This document shows positions 37,901 through 42,500 of a DNA stretch of 64,000 nt, piece by piece. Each line of letters starts with the position of its first letter. Positions within the stretch are counted from its first letter, which is position 1. Made by a program: the position numbers and the translations under genes. Source of the DNA: Dendrolimus kikuchii (Eukaryota > Arthropoda > Insecta > Lepidoptera > Lasiocampidae); assembly GCA_019925095.2 (NCBI GenBank), contig CM034398.1:6091001-6155000 (forward strand). Direction: 5' to 3'. The notes below the pieces were generated by a model. It was not told the DNA's origin. It was given only the letters and a program-made list of their open reading frames with translations, and ran no database searches.

Positions 37901-38820
37901 TAACAAAGAATGGGGCTGCACCGTTTTGTGAGACAATAAGATGTATCTCAGTTGATTTGTTAAGCCCTATCATAAGAAGAGTTATTATTGTTGCAGGGTT
38001 CTACCGCAAGGACCACATGCAGAAGCACTCGCAGGTGCACGCGAAGGTCAAGTCCAGCCATAAGGCGATGCCGGACCTGTTCCCCATAAGGATGCTGGCT
38101 ACCGACAACAGCGTCAAGCCTGAGATCACCATACATGTAAGTTAATTCACCATATTTTCTTTGTGTAGGAACGGAAAAAAATACAATTTCCTGTGGTCAG
38201 GCGGCCTGTCGTAAGAGGCCACAAAACAACCCACAGCTAGGTGGTAGGGCATTTGCCCGACTGGATGGCACTACCCCTGGTCTAGAGTATACCGCCATAA
38301 CAACCTTCAGTTGTGTTCCGGCATCAGTGGCCAGGTTCCAGGTTCTCCTTCAAGGACGGCAGCACATTGGTAGGACCTCTGGTATTGCTAATGTCCATAG
38401 GCGACGGTAACCACTTTCCATCACAGTTGGACCGTCAGCCTGTCTGCTGAGCTTCAGCAATTAAAAAAAAAACAACCCAATAATGTGCCACTATTGTGAA
38501 CCTGATAGAATCCAGTCCAAGGCGGCTTGGCGGATTTGACACATCGGTTACCTCAATGTGGAGGTTTCATGACGATCTTTTCCTTCACTTCACAATACAA
38601 CTAATATTGATTAATTATTTTATTTAAGTTCTTTTTTAATTATATTTATTAAAGTGGAATGGTGAATTAATTGGTTATAATTTTTTAGGCGCCATCTAAC
38701 GCGAGATTACGGGTACCTTTACAAATGAAAGTGCCATATCAGATGGTGATTGAGACGGAAGATGGCGAGAGGTCAGTGACCATAGACCCACAGGCCGACG
38801 ACGAACAAGACATGGCCTAA
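7803..38820 (+). CDS. C2H2 zinc-finger gene 1, 5'-incomplete, eight visible exons
   Basis: Exons are 7803-7990, 12198-12393, 30190-30314, 33593-33770, 34210-34343, 37053-37239, 37997-38136 and 38689-38820. Joined, they give 1280 nt that stay open to TAA at 38818-38820. Intron phases alternate 0,1,0,1,0,1,0, and every junction has AG and GT (gtaagt, gtgagt, gtatgt, gtaaac). The product has the second half of one finger, then fingers at YACPVC, ECSVC, YECQIC, WCSLC, FVCKYC and YFCPDC, with acidic linkers and an acidic tail ending DDEQDMA. Four fingers carry KRK or YRK followed by DH or QH, so they may bind DNA in related ways. C2H2 arrays usually act as nuclear DNA-binding regulators; the target here is unknown. 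The first visible exon starts inside a finger, so upstream exons must exist. None was found in 1-7802, so they probably lie outside the window. It converges on zinc-finger gene 2 and shares its split-finger design. I recognise no specific ortholog. Confidence 0.88.
8180..8460. repeat. Pyrimidine-rich dispersed repeat with 13-C run
   Basis: It begins near a run of 13 C residues (8206-8218) and contains tctctactcctctatcctat and gacagcttcgcaatataaat. Related copies are at 51690-51905 and 58805-58980 (minus). Confidence 0.5.
8805..9300 (+). repeat. Dispersed repeat, longer copy
   Basis: Starts ggataagcccgcgacttcgt and ends at cacggcatgtttagaatttt. It contains internally repeated cccgcgggattcccgg motifs and is the longest copy of the family in the window. 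Confidence 0.6.
9338..9664 (+). mobile_element. RTE-like LINE 3' fragment with ATGT tail
   Basis: It encodes MLRWFGHVERMHDERMTKQI and continues to VRAYPARELA, ending with a tatgtatgta microsatellite. It is the same family as 22545-23085 and is 5'-truncated. Confidence 0.75.
10195..10330 (-). repeat. ACGTTTCGGC-type dispersed repeat, minus copy
   Basis: Reverse orientation copy (ccgtgatcacggctactaaa and aaacgtcggagtaataaaa). Confidence 0.6.
10842..10904. repeat. (TA)n microsatellite, about 63 bp
   Basis: An uninterrupted TA dinucleotide run forming the tail of the adjacent SINE. It translates as an Ile/Tyr run that is not a real protein. Confidence 0.95.
10842..11140 (-). mobile_element. Second SINE family, copy with long TA tail
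   Basis: The minus strand gives the same head (ctatggttgactaggctaag), box B-like gagttcgattcctggt and body as 32355. The tail here is a TA repeat of about 63 bp. Confidence 0.65.
11161..11287 (-). mobile_element. RTE-like LINE 3' fragment
   Basis: A short minus-strand copy of the same 3' end (minus-strand VRAYPARQLA region), without a long ATGT tail. Confidence 0.65.
11299..11486 (+). repeat. Short repeat with CGCGACTTCGTCCGCG core
   Basis: It runs from actagcttctgcccgcgact to a tail with tagttcctgagattagcgcg and cagcttgatatattagtag. The core is widespread in lepidopteran genomes. Other copies are at 18504-18690, 29168-29370, 33198-33310, 33311-33555 and 34755-35275. Confidence 0.65.
11866..11990 (+). 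mobile_element. RTE-like LINE 3' fragment
   Basis: A short plus-strand copy encoding MNVKEASEVCKNKPKWHSVA and PARELA-type sequence, ending in a tatgtatgtatgta tail. Confidence 0.65.
12198..12393 (+). CDS. Gene 1 visible exon 2: full finger plus first half of next
   Basis: The acceptor is ctcgcttag and the donor gtgagt. The exon reads HQDYQEDMDRSDSYES onward and holds a complete finger starting YACPVC and ending HSWTH (spacing C2-12-3). It then gives ECSVCAK, the cysteine half of the next finger, and stops after one base of the next codon. The other half is 17.8 kb away at 30190. Joining the two restores exact C-x2-C-x12-H-x3-H spacing, which is strong evidence for the join. Confidence 0.88.
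13305..14160. repeat. Inverted repeat pair of an ACGTTTCGGC-type element
   Basis: The left arm (13305-13560) has gcgcggtaatttatttaatt, gacgtttcggac, gtagccgtgatcacgg and cttgaagagaagaag. The right arm (13860-14160) carries the same order inverted. Single copies of the family are at 10195-10330 (minus), 22165-22345 (plus) and 32690-32750 (minus), plus a partial at 8608-8680. Confidence 0.7.
15946..16056. repeat. Inverted repeat preceding the two hairpins
   Basis: The arm tagcatgctaaattttatcg near 15947 pairs with cggcgataaaacgttagcat near 16031-16050, spaced by about 60 bases. It makes the third inverted repeat in a 255-bp block. Confidence 0.8.
16070..16135. repeat. Hairpin 1: 30-bp arms, 6-base loop
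   Basis: The arm ttggatatcaaaataagagt (16070 on) pairs with 16106-16135 over 30 positions with a single G-T type mismatch. The loop is cctatg. No other copy is noticed in the window. Confidence 0.95.
16145..16200. repeat. Hairpin 2: perfect 26-bp arms, 4-base loop
   Basis: tagattgtaatagagaggta (16145 on) pairs perfectly with 16175-16200; the loop is ctaa. Imperfect pairing extends outward (caacagattaat with attttaattgtgttg). Confidence 0.95.
17310..17844 (-). CDS. THAP-domain gene, two exons, 3'-incomplete, nested in a gene 1 intron
   Basis: On the minus strand, exon 1 is 17844-17774 and exon 2 is 17481-17310, joined in phase 2 (donor gtacgc, acceptor ttttacag). The 81 codons start MSVCSVIGCG and continue to AVPFKF. 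This is the full THAP zinc-binding signature: C-x4-C, 44 residues, then C-x2-H (ICSLHF). It also has the conserved Pro (HRIPRN), Trp (KKKWLEAIG) and a C-terminal AVPxxF box. THAP domains bind DNA and occur in host regulators and in P-element-type transposases, so a transposon origin is possible. Exon 2 ends in phase 0 at donor gtaaga, so more coding exons should follow toward lower coordinates. A candidate at about 17138-17030 is too weak to call. The gene lies antisense in the 17.8-kb intron of zinc-finger gene 1. A motif aacatggcgg lies about 150 bases upstream of the ATG. Confidence 0.78.
17990..18003. promoter_or_regulatory. ATGGCGG motif upstream of the THAP gene
   Basis: actaaacatggcgg lies about 150 bases upstream of the THAP start codon. 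The identical motif recurs at about 15613. The core fits YY1/Pho-type promoter sites, but only by sequence. Confidence 0.3.
18504..18690 (+). repeat. Short repeat with CGCAACTTCATCCGC core
   Basis: Starts actagctgtgcccgcaactt; the body has gtgaaagtcccgtcaaaatc and gagattagccgga. Fragments of the same body occur inverted at 24580-24710. Confidence 0.6.
19910..21453 (+). mobile_element. Jockey-like LINE, 5'-truncated, with 12-bp target duplication
   Basis: The insert holds the C-terminal half of a non-LTR reverse transcriptase, then a 3' UTR and A-run. RT motifs are visible: FLDVAKAFDKVWHNG (motif A), GVPQGSALSPLLF, and ALFADDTALY with the catalytic FADD. The first frame stops at 20392 and the rest (KYLGVTLDRN onward, thumb region) continues in another frame, so there is a frameshift near 20360-20400. 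The flanking repeat aatgagatacga (19898-19909 and 21454-21465) is an exact target duplication. It cannot be active because of truncation and frameshift. The 3' end is near-identical to the copy at 25580. Confidence 0.88.
21580..21775. repeat. Internal fragment of the GGCCATTCATAAATTACG-type MITE
   Basis: It aligns with 27690-27860 through aaatttcgtgacgtcacatt, aacacgaaatttgtagtatt and aactctatctgtat. It lacks the terminal repeats. Confidence 0.5.
22165..22345 (+). repeat. ACGTTTCGGC-type dispersed repeat with internal hairpin
   Basis: It contains ggccactttttagtggcc, a self-complementary stem of 7 bp, followed by gtgatcacgg. It is the best preserved copy of the family. Confidence 0.65.
22545..23085 (-). 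mobile_element. RTE/BovB-like LINE 3' end, longest local copy
   Basis: The minus strand encodes the C-terminal end of a LINE polyprotein: PTLTYGCESWVWKREHESRV, then RWFGHVEKM, GRSRGRPRHTFHDQIDRVLA-type sequence and PARELA. It is about 153 residues without the catalytic RT motifs, so it is 5'-truncated. The tail at 22551-22562 is the ATGT repeat seen in the other copies. Confidence 0.75.
23229..23253. repeat. 25-bp near-perfect palindrome
   Basis: aaggttcggcgt, one base, then acgccgaacctt. It is GC-richer than its surroundings and lies in a stretch with no recognised gene. Confidence 0.95.
23940..24038 (+). mobile_element. RTE-like LINE 3' fragment
   Basis: A roughly 100-bp plus-strand copy with one small deletion, ending in the ATGT tail. 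It is followed 90 bp later by an opposite copy (24125-24415), giving a tail-to-tail pair. Confidence 0.65.
24125..24415 (-). mobile_element. RTE-like LINE 3' fragment
   Basis: A minus-strand copy encoding MERMHDERMTKQIYNAKVDG and continuing to PARELA. The tail is the catacatacatacataca run at 24124. Confidence 0.7.
25580..26139 (+). mobile_element. Second copy of the Jockey-like LINE 3' end with 13-bp target duplication
   Basis: This 560-bp 5'-truncated copy aligns closely to 20900-21453, from gacagggtcgacgttatcac to the terminal A-run. Its only obvious difference is a two-base expansion in the gacagacaga tract plus scattered substitutions. It is bounded by the exact 13-bp duplication tataacattatgg (25567-25579 and 26140-26152). 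Close similarity and clean duplications suggest both copies are recent. Confidence 0.9.
26153..27640. other. Intron sequence without recognised gene
   Basis: Apart from the LINE tail at 26672 and a short repeat at 27243-27450 (starting aggtcccggcagacgttg), nothing coding is seen. Confidence 0.5.
26672..26745 (-). mobile_element. RTE-like LINE 3' fragment
   Basis: The last 60 or so bases of the family plus the ATGT tail, on the minus strand. Confidence 0.6.
27641..27945. mobile_element. GGCCATTCATAAATTACG-type MITE, one end only
   Basis: Starts aaggccattcataaattacg and shares internal blocks with the full copy at 41882-42152 (inverted) and with 21580-21775. The right terminal repeat is missing. 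Confidence 0.6.
27946..29165. other. Intron sequence without recognised gene
   Basis: It holds a 12-C run at 28266, pyrimidine-rich sequence and a repeat-like end near 28730-28810 (ttcaacagttttcacgtgat). Two short ORFs (28244 and 28468) lack domain features. Confidence 0.45.
29168..29370 (+). repeat. Short CGACTTCG-type repeat
   Basis: Runs from actagcttcttcccgcgact to cagctgtatatattagtata, close to the 11299 copy. Confidence 0.6.
29728..30105 (+). repeat. Long direct repeat, copy 2, just upstream of gene 1 exon 3
   Basis: Partner of 5215-5690. It ends about 85 bases before the exon 3 acceptor. Confidence 0.65.
30190..30314 (+). CDS. Gene 1 visible exon 3: second half of finger plus linker
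   Basis: The acceptor is ttgcccacag and the donor gtaagt. After two bases that finish a Thr codon, it reads FHRDEQLLIHMNTH and then a linker rich in Asp, Glu and Asn ending DDHQF. It ends in phase 0. It has the same layout as visible exons 1, 5 and 7: a half finger followed by a spacer. Confidence 0.87.
30475..30607 (+). repeat. Dispersed segment shared with 43531-43625
   Basis: ggaattaacagaataccgaa, ttgagacgatagt and tccggtgattttgacgag match 43531-43625 at about 85 percent by eye. The element class is unknown. It lies about 160 bases downstream of gene 1 exon 3. Confidence 0.5.
31125..32123 (-). mobile_element. Pogo/Tigger-like DNA transposon, internally deleted
   Basis: This element carries the 31218-31901 ORF. 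Its right end, read on the minus strand, begins CAGTACACCCCTGGTAATCC, a CAG-starting terminus typical of pogo/Tigger, followed by repeated TAATCCG motifs. A TGTAATCCGACAT motif at about 31131 matches one inside the right end (about 32065-32077) and marks the left side. The exact left terminus is not resolved. Another TAATCCGGC motif at 30571 may belong to a related remnant. Confidence 0.55.
31218..31901 (-). CDS. Tigger/CENP-B-like transposase ORF lacking a visible catalytic domain
   Basis: The reading frame is open and unbroken for 227 residues from ATG at 31901; an in-frame ATG 36 codons upstream is less likely to be the true start. Residues about 5-55 form a CENP-B/pipsqueak-type helix-turn-helix (KRKHKTLTIKEKNDILDRL, then SLASEYGVGRSTICDIKK). 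Residues about 70-135 resemble the second CENP-B/Tc5 DNA-binding domain, with ALYKWFLRERGRQTPISG and GWLERFKSRHGI. After a Ser/Thr-rich linker the end resembles the tail of pogo/Tigger proteins (GLQWAKENG, LRRLRDKA). The DDE endonuclease domain that normally lies between, roughly 200 residues, is missing. It may be an internally deleted, nonautonomous element or a retained DNA-binding protein. It lies antisense in a gene 1 intron. Confidence 0.7.
   Translation of the reverse strand: MFSQTQKRKHKTLTIKEKNDILDRLNRSESFRSLASEYGVGRSTICDIKKNHENIQKFVSTTECGADKRRTLKKAKHPEVEEALYKWFLRERGRQTPISGPVLARKAKFFYKKITKKDDFVASKGWLERFKSRHGIRFTTITGKNEVSSSTTTNQEDVSDIIPTTPQVEAQDASNAFELGLQWAKENGASNNELLVLRRLRDKALVSRNSLKQKKFYNKPYGVYYVV
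32355..32604 (+). mobile_element. Second SINE family with tRNA-like head and ATT tail
   Basis: The head contains ggttgggcggggtaagcctt and box B-like gggttcgattcctgc. The body contains cgaattttctccgttattta, and it ends in an ATT repeat (32582-32600). A second copy is at 10842-11140 on the minus strand. Confidence 0.65.
33007..33078 (+). tRNA. tRNA-Cys (GCA)
   Basis: The 72-nt cloverleaf is complete. The acceptor ggggata pairs with tgtcccc (one G-T), and the D stem gctc pairs with gagc. The anticodon loop ctgcaga carries GCA on a five-pair stem, and the T arm is cccgg/ccggg with loop ttcaaac. The discriminator base is T. Box A (tagctcagtgg) and box B (ggttcaaacc) are intact, and eight T residues at 33089-33096 form a Pol III terminator. 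There is no intron. It lies in the same orientation inside an intron of zinc-finger gene 1. Confidence 0.97.
33089..33096 (+). terminator. RNA polymerase III T-run terminator of tRNA-Cys
   Basis: Eight T residues begin about 10 bases after the tRNA 3' end. Four or more T residues normally stop Pol III, so this should define the precursor's 3' end. Confidence 0.8.
33198..33555 (+). repeat. Two tandem CGACGTCG-type repeats just upstream of gene 1 exon 4
   Basis: A partial copy (33198-33310) is followed by a full one (33311-33555) starting actagctgtgtccgcgacgt. The second ends about 38 bases before exon 4. Confidence 0.6.
33593..33770 (+). CDS. Gene 1 visible exon 4: basic linker, full finger, half finger
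   Basis: The acceptor is ttactttccag and the donor gtatgt. It starts with HPKKKRIRPPKP, a basic run that could act as a nuclear localisation signal. A complete finger from YECQIC to HGTVH follows, then WCSLCIEG, the cysteine half of the next finger. It ends in phase 1. A fragment of a dispersed repeat (33777-33830, minus orientation) starts right after the donor. Confidence 0.88.
33920..34166 (-). mobile_element. tRNA-derived SINE with exact 13-bp target duplication
   Basis: On the minus strand it starts with a tRNA-like head (gtggtagcgtaatggctagt for box A, ggttcgatcc for box B). It runs through gtgctaataacggtgccgga and ends in a short AT tail. It is bounded by gtgaaattcttat at 33907-33919 and 34167-34179. 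It fills most of the 439-bp intron between gene 1 exons 4 and 5, leaving 30 bases between the second duplication and the exon 5 acceptor. Confidence 0.85.
34210..34343 (+). CDS. Gene 1 visible exon 5: degenerate finger half plus linker
   Basis: The acceptor is ccattaccag and the donor gtaaac. It completes WCSLCIEG with FNTNEEFEGHQC. The first histidine is 12 residues after the second cysteine as usual. The expected second histidine is missing, and a Cys lies two residues after the first His. The rest is a hydrophilic linker ending EVVQ. A tRNA-derived SINE with its target duplication ends 30 bases before the acceptor. Confidence 0.83.
34612..34764 (+). pseudogene. MADF-like ORF fragment inside the Harbinger-like element
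   Basis: The ORF is only 50 codons. It reads MHELDEEQFIVEVQLRPALW and then DSRNDEYSNRIT, which matches the start of the MADF (Myb/SANT-like) domain: hydrophobic positions, RPxLWD and Y-x-N-R. The frame ends where a CGCGACTTCG-type repeat is inserted (stop TGA in ctagctgatg). Harbinger elements often carry a second Myb/SANT/MADF-type DNA-binding gene, so this is probably the broken first exon of that gene. A host MADF pseudogene is less likely given the flanking inverted repeats. Confidence 0.55.
34755..35275 (+). repeat. CGACTTCGTTCGCG-type repeat inserted in the Harbinger-like element
   Basis: Starts actagctgatgcccgcgact and ends in a tatatatagattt-type tail. It breaks the MADF-like ORF. 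Confidence 0.65.
35325..35371. repeat. Hairpin with 14-bp GC-rich arms
   Basis: aaggctaaggcggg pairs with cccgccttagcctt around a 19-base loop, inside the Harbinger-like element and just after a 10-A run. Confidence 0.9.
35690..36670. other. Intron sequence without recognised gene
   Basis: No exon, repeat boundary or RNA gene is recognised; a short minus ORF at 36291-36479 has no motif. Confidence 0.45.
36673..36975 (+). repeat. Poly-A-ended repeat, copy upstream of gene 1 exon 6
   Basis: Nearly the same as 5690-6010 (gcggccgggcggcctgtcgt) with a deletion in the middle. It ends about 77 bases before exon 6. Confidence 0.75.
37053..37239 (+). CDS. Gene 1 visible exon 6: full finger plus half finger
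   Basis: The acceptor is ggcttgtcgcag and the donor gtaaac. The exon is much more GC-rich than its surroundings. It reads VDLGHCADAQ, then a finger from FVCKYC to HLHIH, a TGVKSY linker close to the usual TGEKPY type, and YFCPDCGKG, the cysteine half of the last finger. It ends in phase 1. A poly-A-ended repeat (36673-36975) lies about 77 bases upstream. Confidence 0.9.
37997..38136 (+). CDS. Gene 1 visible exon 7: last finger half plus linker
   Basis: The acceptor is attgttgcag and the donor gtaagt. After completing a Gly codon it reads FYRKDHMQKHSQVH, the second half of the final finger, then a linker ending KPEITIH. It ends in phase 0. The split codon and the FYRKDH core match the last exon of zinc-finger gene 2. 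Confidence 0.9.
38160..38472 (+). repeat. Poly-A-ended repeat, copy in the last gene 1 intron
   Basis: A diverged copy of the 5690 family, starting about 23 bases after the exon 7 donor and ending in an A-run. Confidence 0.7.
38478..38610 (-). mobile_element. Diverged fragment of the tRNA-SINE body
   Basis: It shares the aaggcggcttggcggatttg and ggtttcatgacgatcttttc region with 48050-48120. It lies in gene 1's last intron, following another repeat. Confidence 0.45.
38689..38820 (+). CDS. Gene 1 final exon: acidic C-terminal tail and stop
   Basis: The acceptor is a T-rich tract ending ttttttag. It encodes 43 residues starting APSNARLRVPLQ, with VIETEDGERSVTIDPQADD and ending DMA, followed by TAA. 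There is no finger. It enters in phase 0 from exon 7. AATAAA motifs at about 39681 and 39916 are possible poly-A signals. Confidence 0.88.
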   Translation, partial: APSNARLRVPLQMKVPYQMVIETEDGERSVTIDPQADDEQDMA

Positions 38821-39040
38821 GAGAAATTTAAATATTAAAATCTGTTTAAAGTATTCATAGTGAAATTGCATGGCAAAAGGCGAAAGCAGAAAACAGTTGT
38901 ACTATATTTTTTATTTTATTGTATATATTTTAGTTCTTACGATATGTTAAGCTTGTCCTAAGTAACACGAATACAACTTAAATGCGTCTGAAGTTCATAC
39001 ACATAATTGATTAGCACTCAGTTATAAGCTTCACTGATAG

Positions 39041-39588
39041 TGCATTCCACTAGTCGCCCACAACGCTCAAAATGCTCTTTCAGTTGTTCCACATAACGAC
39101 CACGGTCGTTATGGTCGCGGTGTAGAGTCGTTAATGACGTCATAAGTTTCACTGACGCAACTCTGTAACTTTAAGGAACAAAATCATCCCAGTGCAAGCA
39201 ACTGACAGATGGTCAAAGGTCCGTAGTCTCTGAAATTTGCATTCAATCAGTCTCGATTAAATCAAGATTGATTCAGTATTAAGCCAAGATGGTTTACATA
39301 GACTACCAAAACCGTCAAAAGTTACGATTGCCAATTTGAGTTACGGACTCGGGGCCCTGAAGAAGTGGGTCGATGTGGACGTTGACTACAGAAGATTAAT
39401 TCTCTCTATCGAATGAAACATTGACAAAGCCACTATTTTTAAGTCGTATACAATCAATCAATGGCATTTCTGTATTTGACATTCTACTTGAGTTTATGAT
39501 TGTAACGCTCGCAAGCAAATGGAAAGGGAAAATCGCGGTCTTTATCGTGGTTATTCCGATTGCTTAGTGGAACGCACCCTAGAGCGCA
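39041..39588. mobile_element. MITE-like element just downstream of gene 1
   Basis: The ends tgcattccactagtcgccca and tgcttagtggaacgca are imperfect inverted repeats. Internal blocks (acgaccacggtcgtta, gtcgttaatgacgtca, tcgcaagcaaatggaa) recur in 53213-53457. It starts 220 bases after the gene 1 stop and may form part of its 3' UTR. Confidence 0.6.
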
Positions 39589-39589
39589 A

Positions 39590-39905
39590 CACCTCTCAGC
39601 TTTGGGAGTTTTGGCGGGAAATTATAGGAAATGTTATGCTGTGCAGTTTTATTTTCCAAAAATGTGTAAAATCAGTCTATAATAAACAGTAATTGTAAGA
39701 TATTGATAATTTTTGAGTAGTAATTATATGTTTTTGTGAGAAATGTGAACTGTATAGATAGTCAAATATGGCCTTTCGAGTTGTCACAAGAACTCCGTTG
39801 AATGGCGTCAGTTGATAACCAACAGTTCAGCAGAGCTATACATAGGCTTAAGAAAATGAAGAAACTATATTGTAATCTAAGATCTGGCTTAAAGGCCTAG
39901 CTGTC
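39590..39905. repeat. Inverted repeat arm downstream of gene 1
   Basis: About 315 bp match 44229-44540 in reverse orientation, including ctgtgcagttttattttcca, gttgtcacaagaactccgtt and cataggcttaagaaaatgaa. A shorter third fragment is at 46733-46795. It carries an AATAAA at 39681. Confidence 0.75.
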
Positions 39906-40231
39906 AAGCCACTTAAATAAACAATTAACCTCTCAGCTTTGTGAGGTGTTGCGCTCTCTCTCAGCTGCTAACCGGTCTCGCATGTCATCTCTTTCGCACA
40001 AAACAGCGTCAGGTCTAATAAAAATACTTGACTAGATCTGTGCAAACTCAGCGACCTAACTTTCAAAGCGCATTTAAGATTTCTACGTACTATAAGTATT
40101 ATCAGGTATTGCTTTAATAAGTTTAATTAATATTTTTCATTTACTTTCACTGCGTGGGGTCCAAATAAAATATTTTAATGATCTCAATTTAATGTAATTA
40201 CTTTTTTACTGTACATATCTTTAATATAAGC

Positions 40232-40500
40232 GGCCTTACTTATAACAATCTCGTTAAGAAACGATTAGGCATCTCCTAAGAGAATCGGAATCGGACCGTA
40301 ATCATTGAATATCTTTTTTTTTTCACTTATAAACGTGTAACCTGTTGTTTGCCTAAGAGGAGCACAGATAAACGTAATGTGAATTATTAACGTAGGTTGT
40401 ACCCAAAATATTCGACTAAAGAGGAGTTTATGGGTAAGATTTTCACTAATCAGTTGCTGAGCAGTTTCTTTAAATTTAAGAAACGATTATAAGTAAGGCC
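40232..40500. mobile_element. MITE with 14-bp perfect terminal inverted repeats
   Basis: ggccttacttataa at 40232-40245 and ttataagtaaggcc at 40487-40500. The inner sequence aagaaacgat is also inverted near each end. It is 269 bp and non-coding. Confidence 0.7.
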
Positions 40501-41881
40501 TTTGTTCTTACGTTTTAATCATTAGAAATAAGATTTGTGACGATTTCTCTATGAAGGTCTGAAATTATTTTTTACTTAGGTTTTTAAGACTGGCGTAATA
40601 TATTTACTTACACTACATAATAAAAACTAACTAACGTAAACCATTTCTCACTTGATTAGCTCAAAAAGTGCGTCTTCATTGCTAAAAATCCGTGAATAAA
40701 TTGACACTTATACTTGTTTAGTGAGAAAAGTTATTTGAATTTAGAACGATGTGAATTGGGATTACAGTCAAATCAATTAAAGCTCATAGTATACGGTTCA
40801 TTTCTGTCTTTCAATTTGAATGAATCAACCAAAGTGATCCATGTAAATATACAACTTGAATCATTCATTATCCGTTGAATTCTGTCATGTCCTTACAGTT
40901 CCGTGCCTTTTTCAATTCGGTTGATCCGTCTAATATCAGCATAAGACACTTTTTCTCATATATATATTAAAAATCTCTTGATTATGCGTACATTGACAAA
41001 TTACATAGCTTATTTTTTTTATTGTTTCAAAACTGTATTATAATTAAAATTAGGTAAGTATATAAATATCATGATATTTTAATGTGGAACCAACTGCTTG
41101 GAGAATAGTCTAAAGCTTGAATGTTCATGAATACTTGACACTGGCTAGATACAGTAATCGCGCAAAGCCATATTTGTAAAAGAAAAACTTTCAATTTATT
41201 TACTTTTCGTCTGTGACATATTTCTTTTTAGTTTAGTATGGTACTTTTTAAAATTGAGTTCGCAAACTGCAATTAGGATAACCCGCCGTTAAGCAAACCG
41301 ATTTTTTTTTGTATATTTTTTGCATTATGTAATTTAAAAAACTAAAGAAAACATTTGTAAATTATCTGTGCACTGTTTAAATAATCTTGGTAAGATTTAA
41401 ATATTGTAATTTTCTATGAAGTTCCTCGATTTCGTCTTTACACGTAAATAACTTGTGATTTTACTTATAAGTTTATTAGAAAAGTACAAATAAAGTATTT
41501 TGCACTCGTACTTGCGTGGGTTTTTTTTCTAAGTATTTTTGTGTCAGCATATCGGACAAAATTAAAGTATAGAAGGAGCCCCCTATCCTTTAATGTCTCC
41601 GAGATTAAAGTATACGGCTAGTATTTTGATGATCAAAAGCATCAACACAAGTGAACTATTTTTTTTTAATTTGTGTAATATATTATGTAGTACACTTGGT
41701 AGGTCTTTGCGTGGGCGTAATAGTAATCTATTAAGACACTACGGTCAGCATATTTCTGTAGCTCAACAGTTCCAAGTGAGACTTACCTTCAAAACGAAAA
41801 TTTTCCATTTGTCTGTTCAGTATTCTAGGCTTGAACGGCAGTCGCCCAATAAAAAAACTTATGTCAATAATCAACAAGTTA

Positions 41882-42152
41882 GGGGCCATCCACAAATTAC
41901 GTCACACGAATTTCATAATTTTTGACCCGTCTTTGTCACAGCTGGTCACATTCTTGAAACTCCTCCCTCCCTACTGTGATATCACATATTTTGTAATTTT
42001 ACATCAAGAAATTATTAAATTAAAACGGCAGTTCCATAATTAGTTTAAATATATTACATTTTGAAATGTCCACCCCCTGTCACATTTCGTCGATCCCCTT
42101 CAGAACCCCCCCCCCCTCGCTTAACGTTAACGTCAATTTATGAATGGCCTCT
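41882..42152. mobile_element. Full GGCCATTCATAAATTACG-type MITE
   Basis: The ends ggggccatccacaaattacg and cgtcaatttatgaatggcct form imperfect terminal inverted repeats. It is 271 bp with no coding capacity and a run of 10 C residues inside. It lies in the convergent interval between the two finger genes. Confidence 0.7.
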
Positions 42153-42410
42153 TAACTATCTTGGTAATATAGAAGAGATCAAGACCTATCTGAAACTTTT
42201 TGCTCACTGCTTTTTTTTACATACTAAAGAAGTGTTCTATACATATTCTATCTATATTTAAAACCAACAGAACTATGTTTTTATAAACCCATATTTGAAC
42301 TTATATTTGGTAAATCGATTAAGGCTGCTTTCTGATTTCTTGGTGCATAATCTGTGTACGTAATACTTGATAGATTTGCTTGGTATAGATGAGAAAACGG
42401 GTATAGACTA

Positions 42411-42500
42411 GACTGGACTAAAAAGACCTATAACGGAACTGGACTGGACTAGGAAGACCTACAACGGAACGTGACTGGACTAGGACGACTTACGACGGAA
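42411..42500. repeat. Minisatellite of about 30-bp units
   Basis: Three imperfect units built from actggactaggaagaccta and acaacggaac in tandem. Confidence 0.8.
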
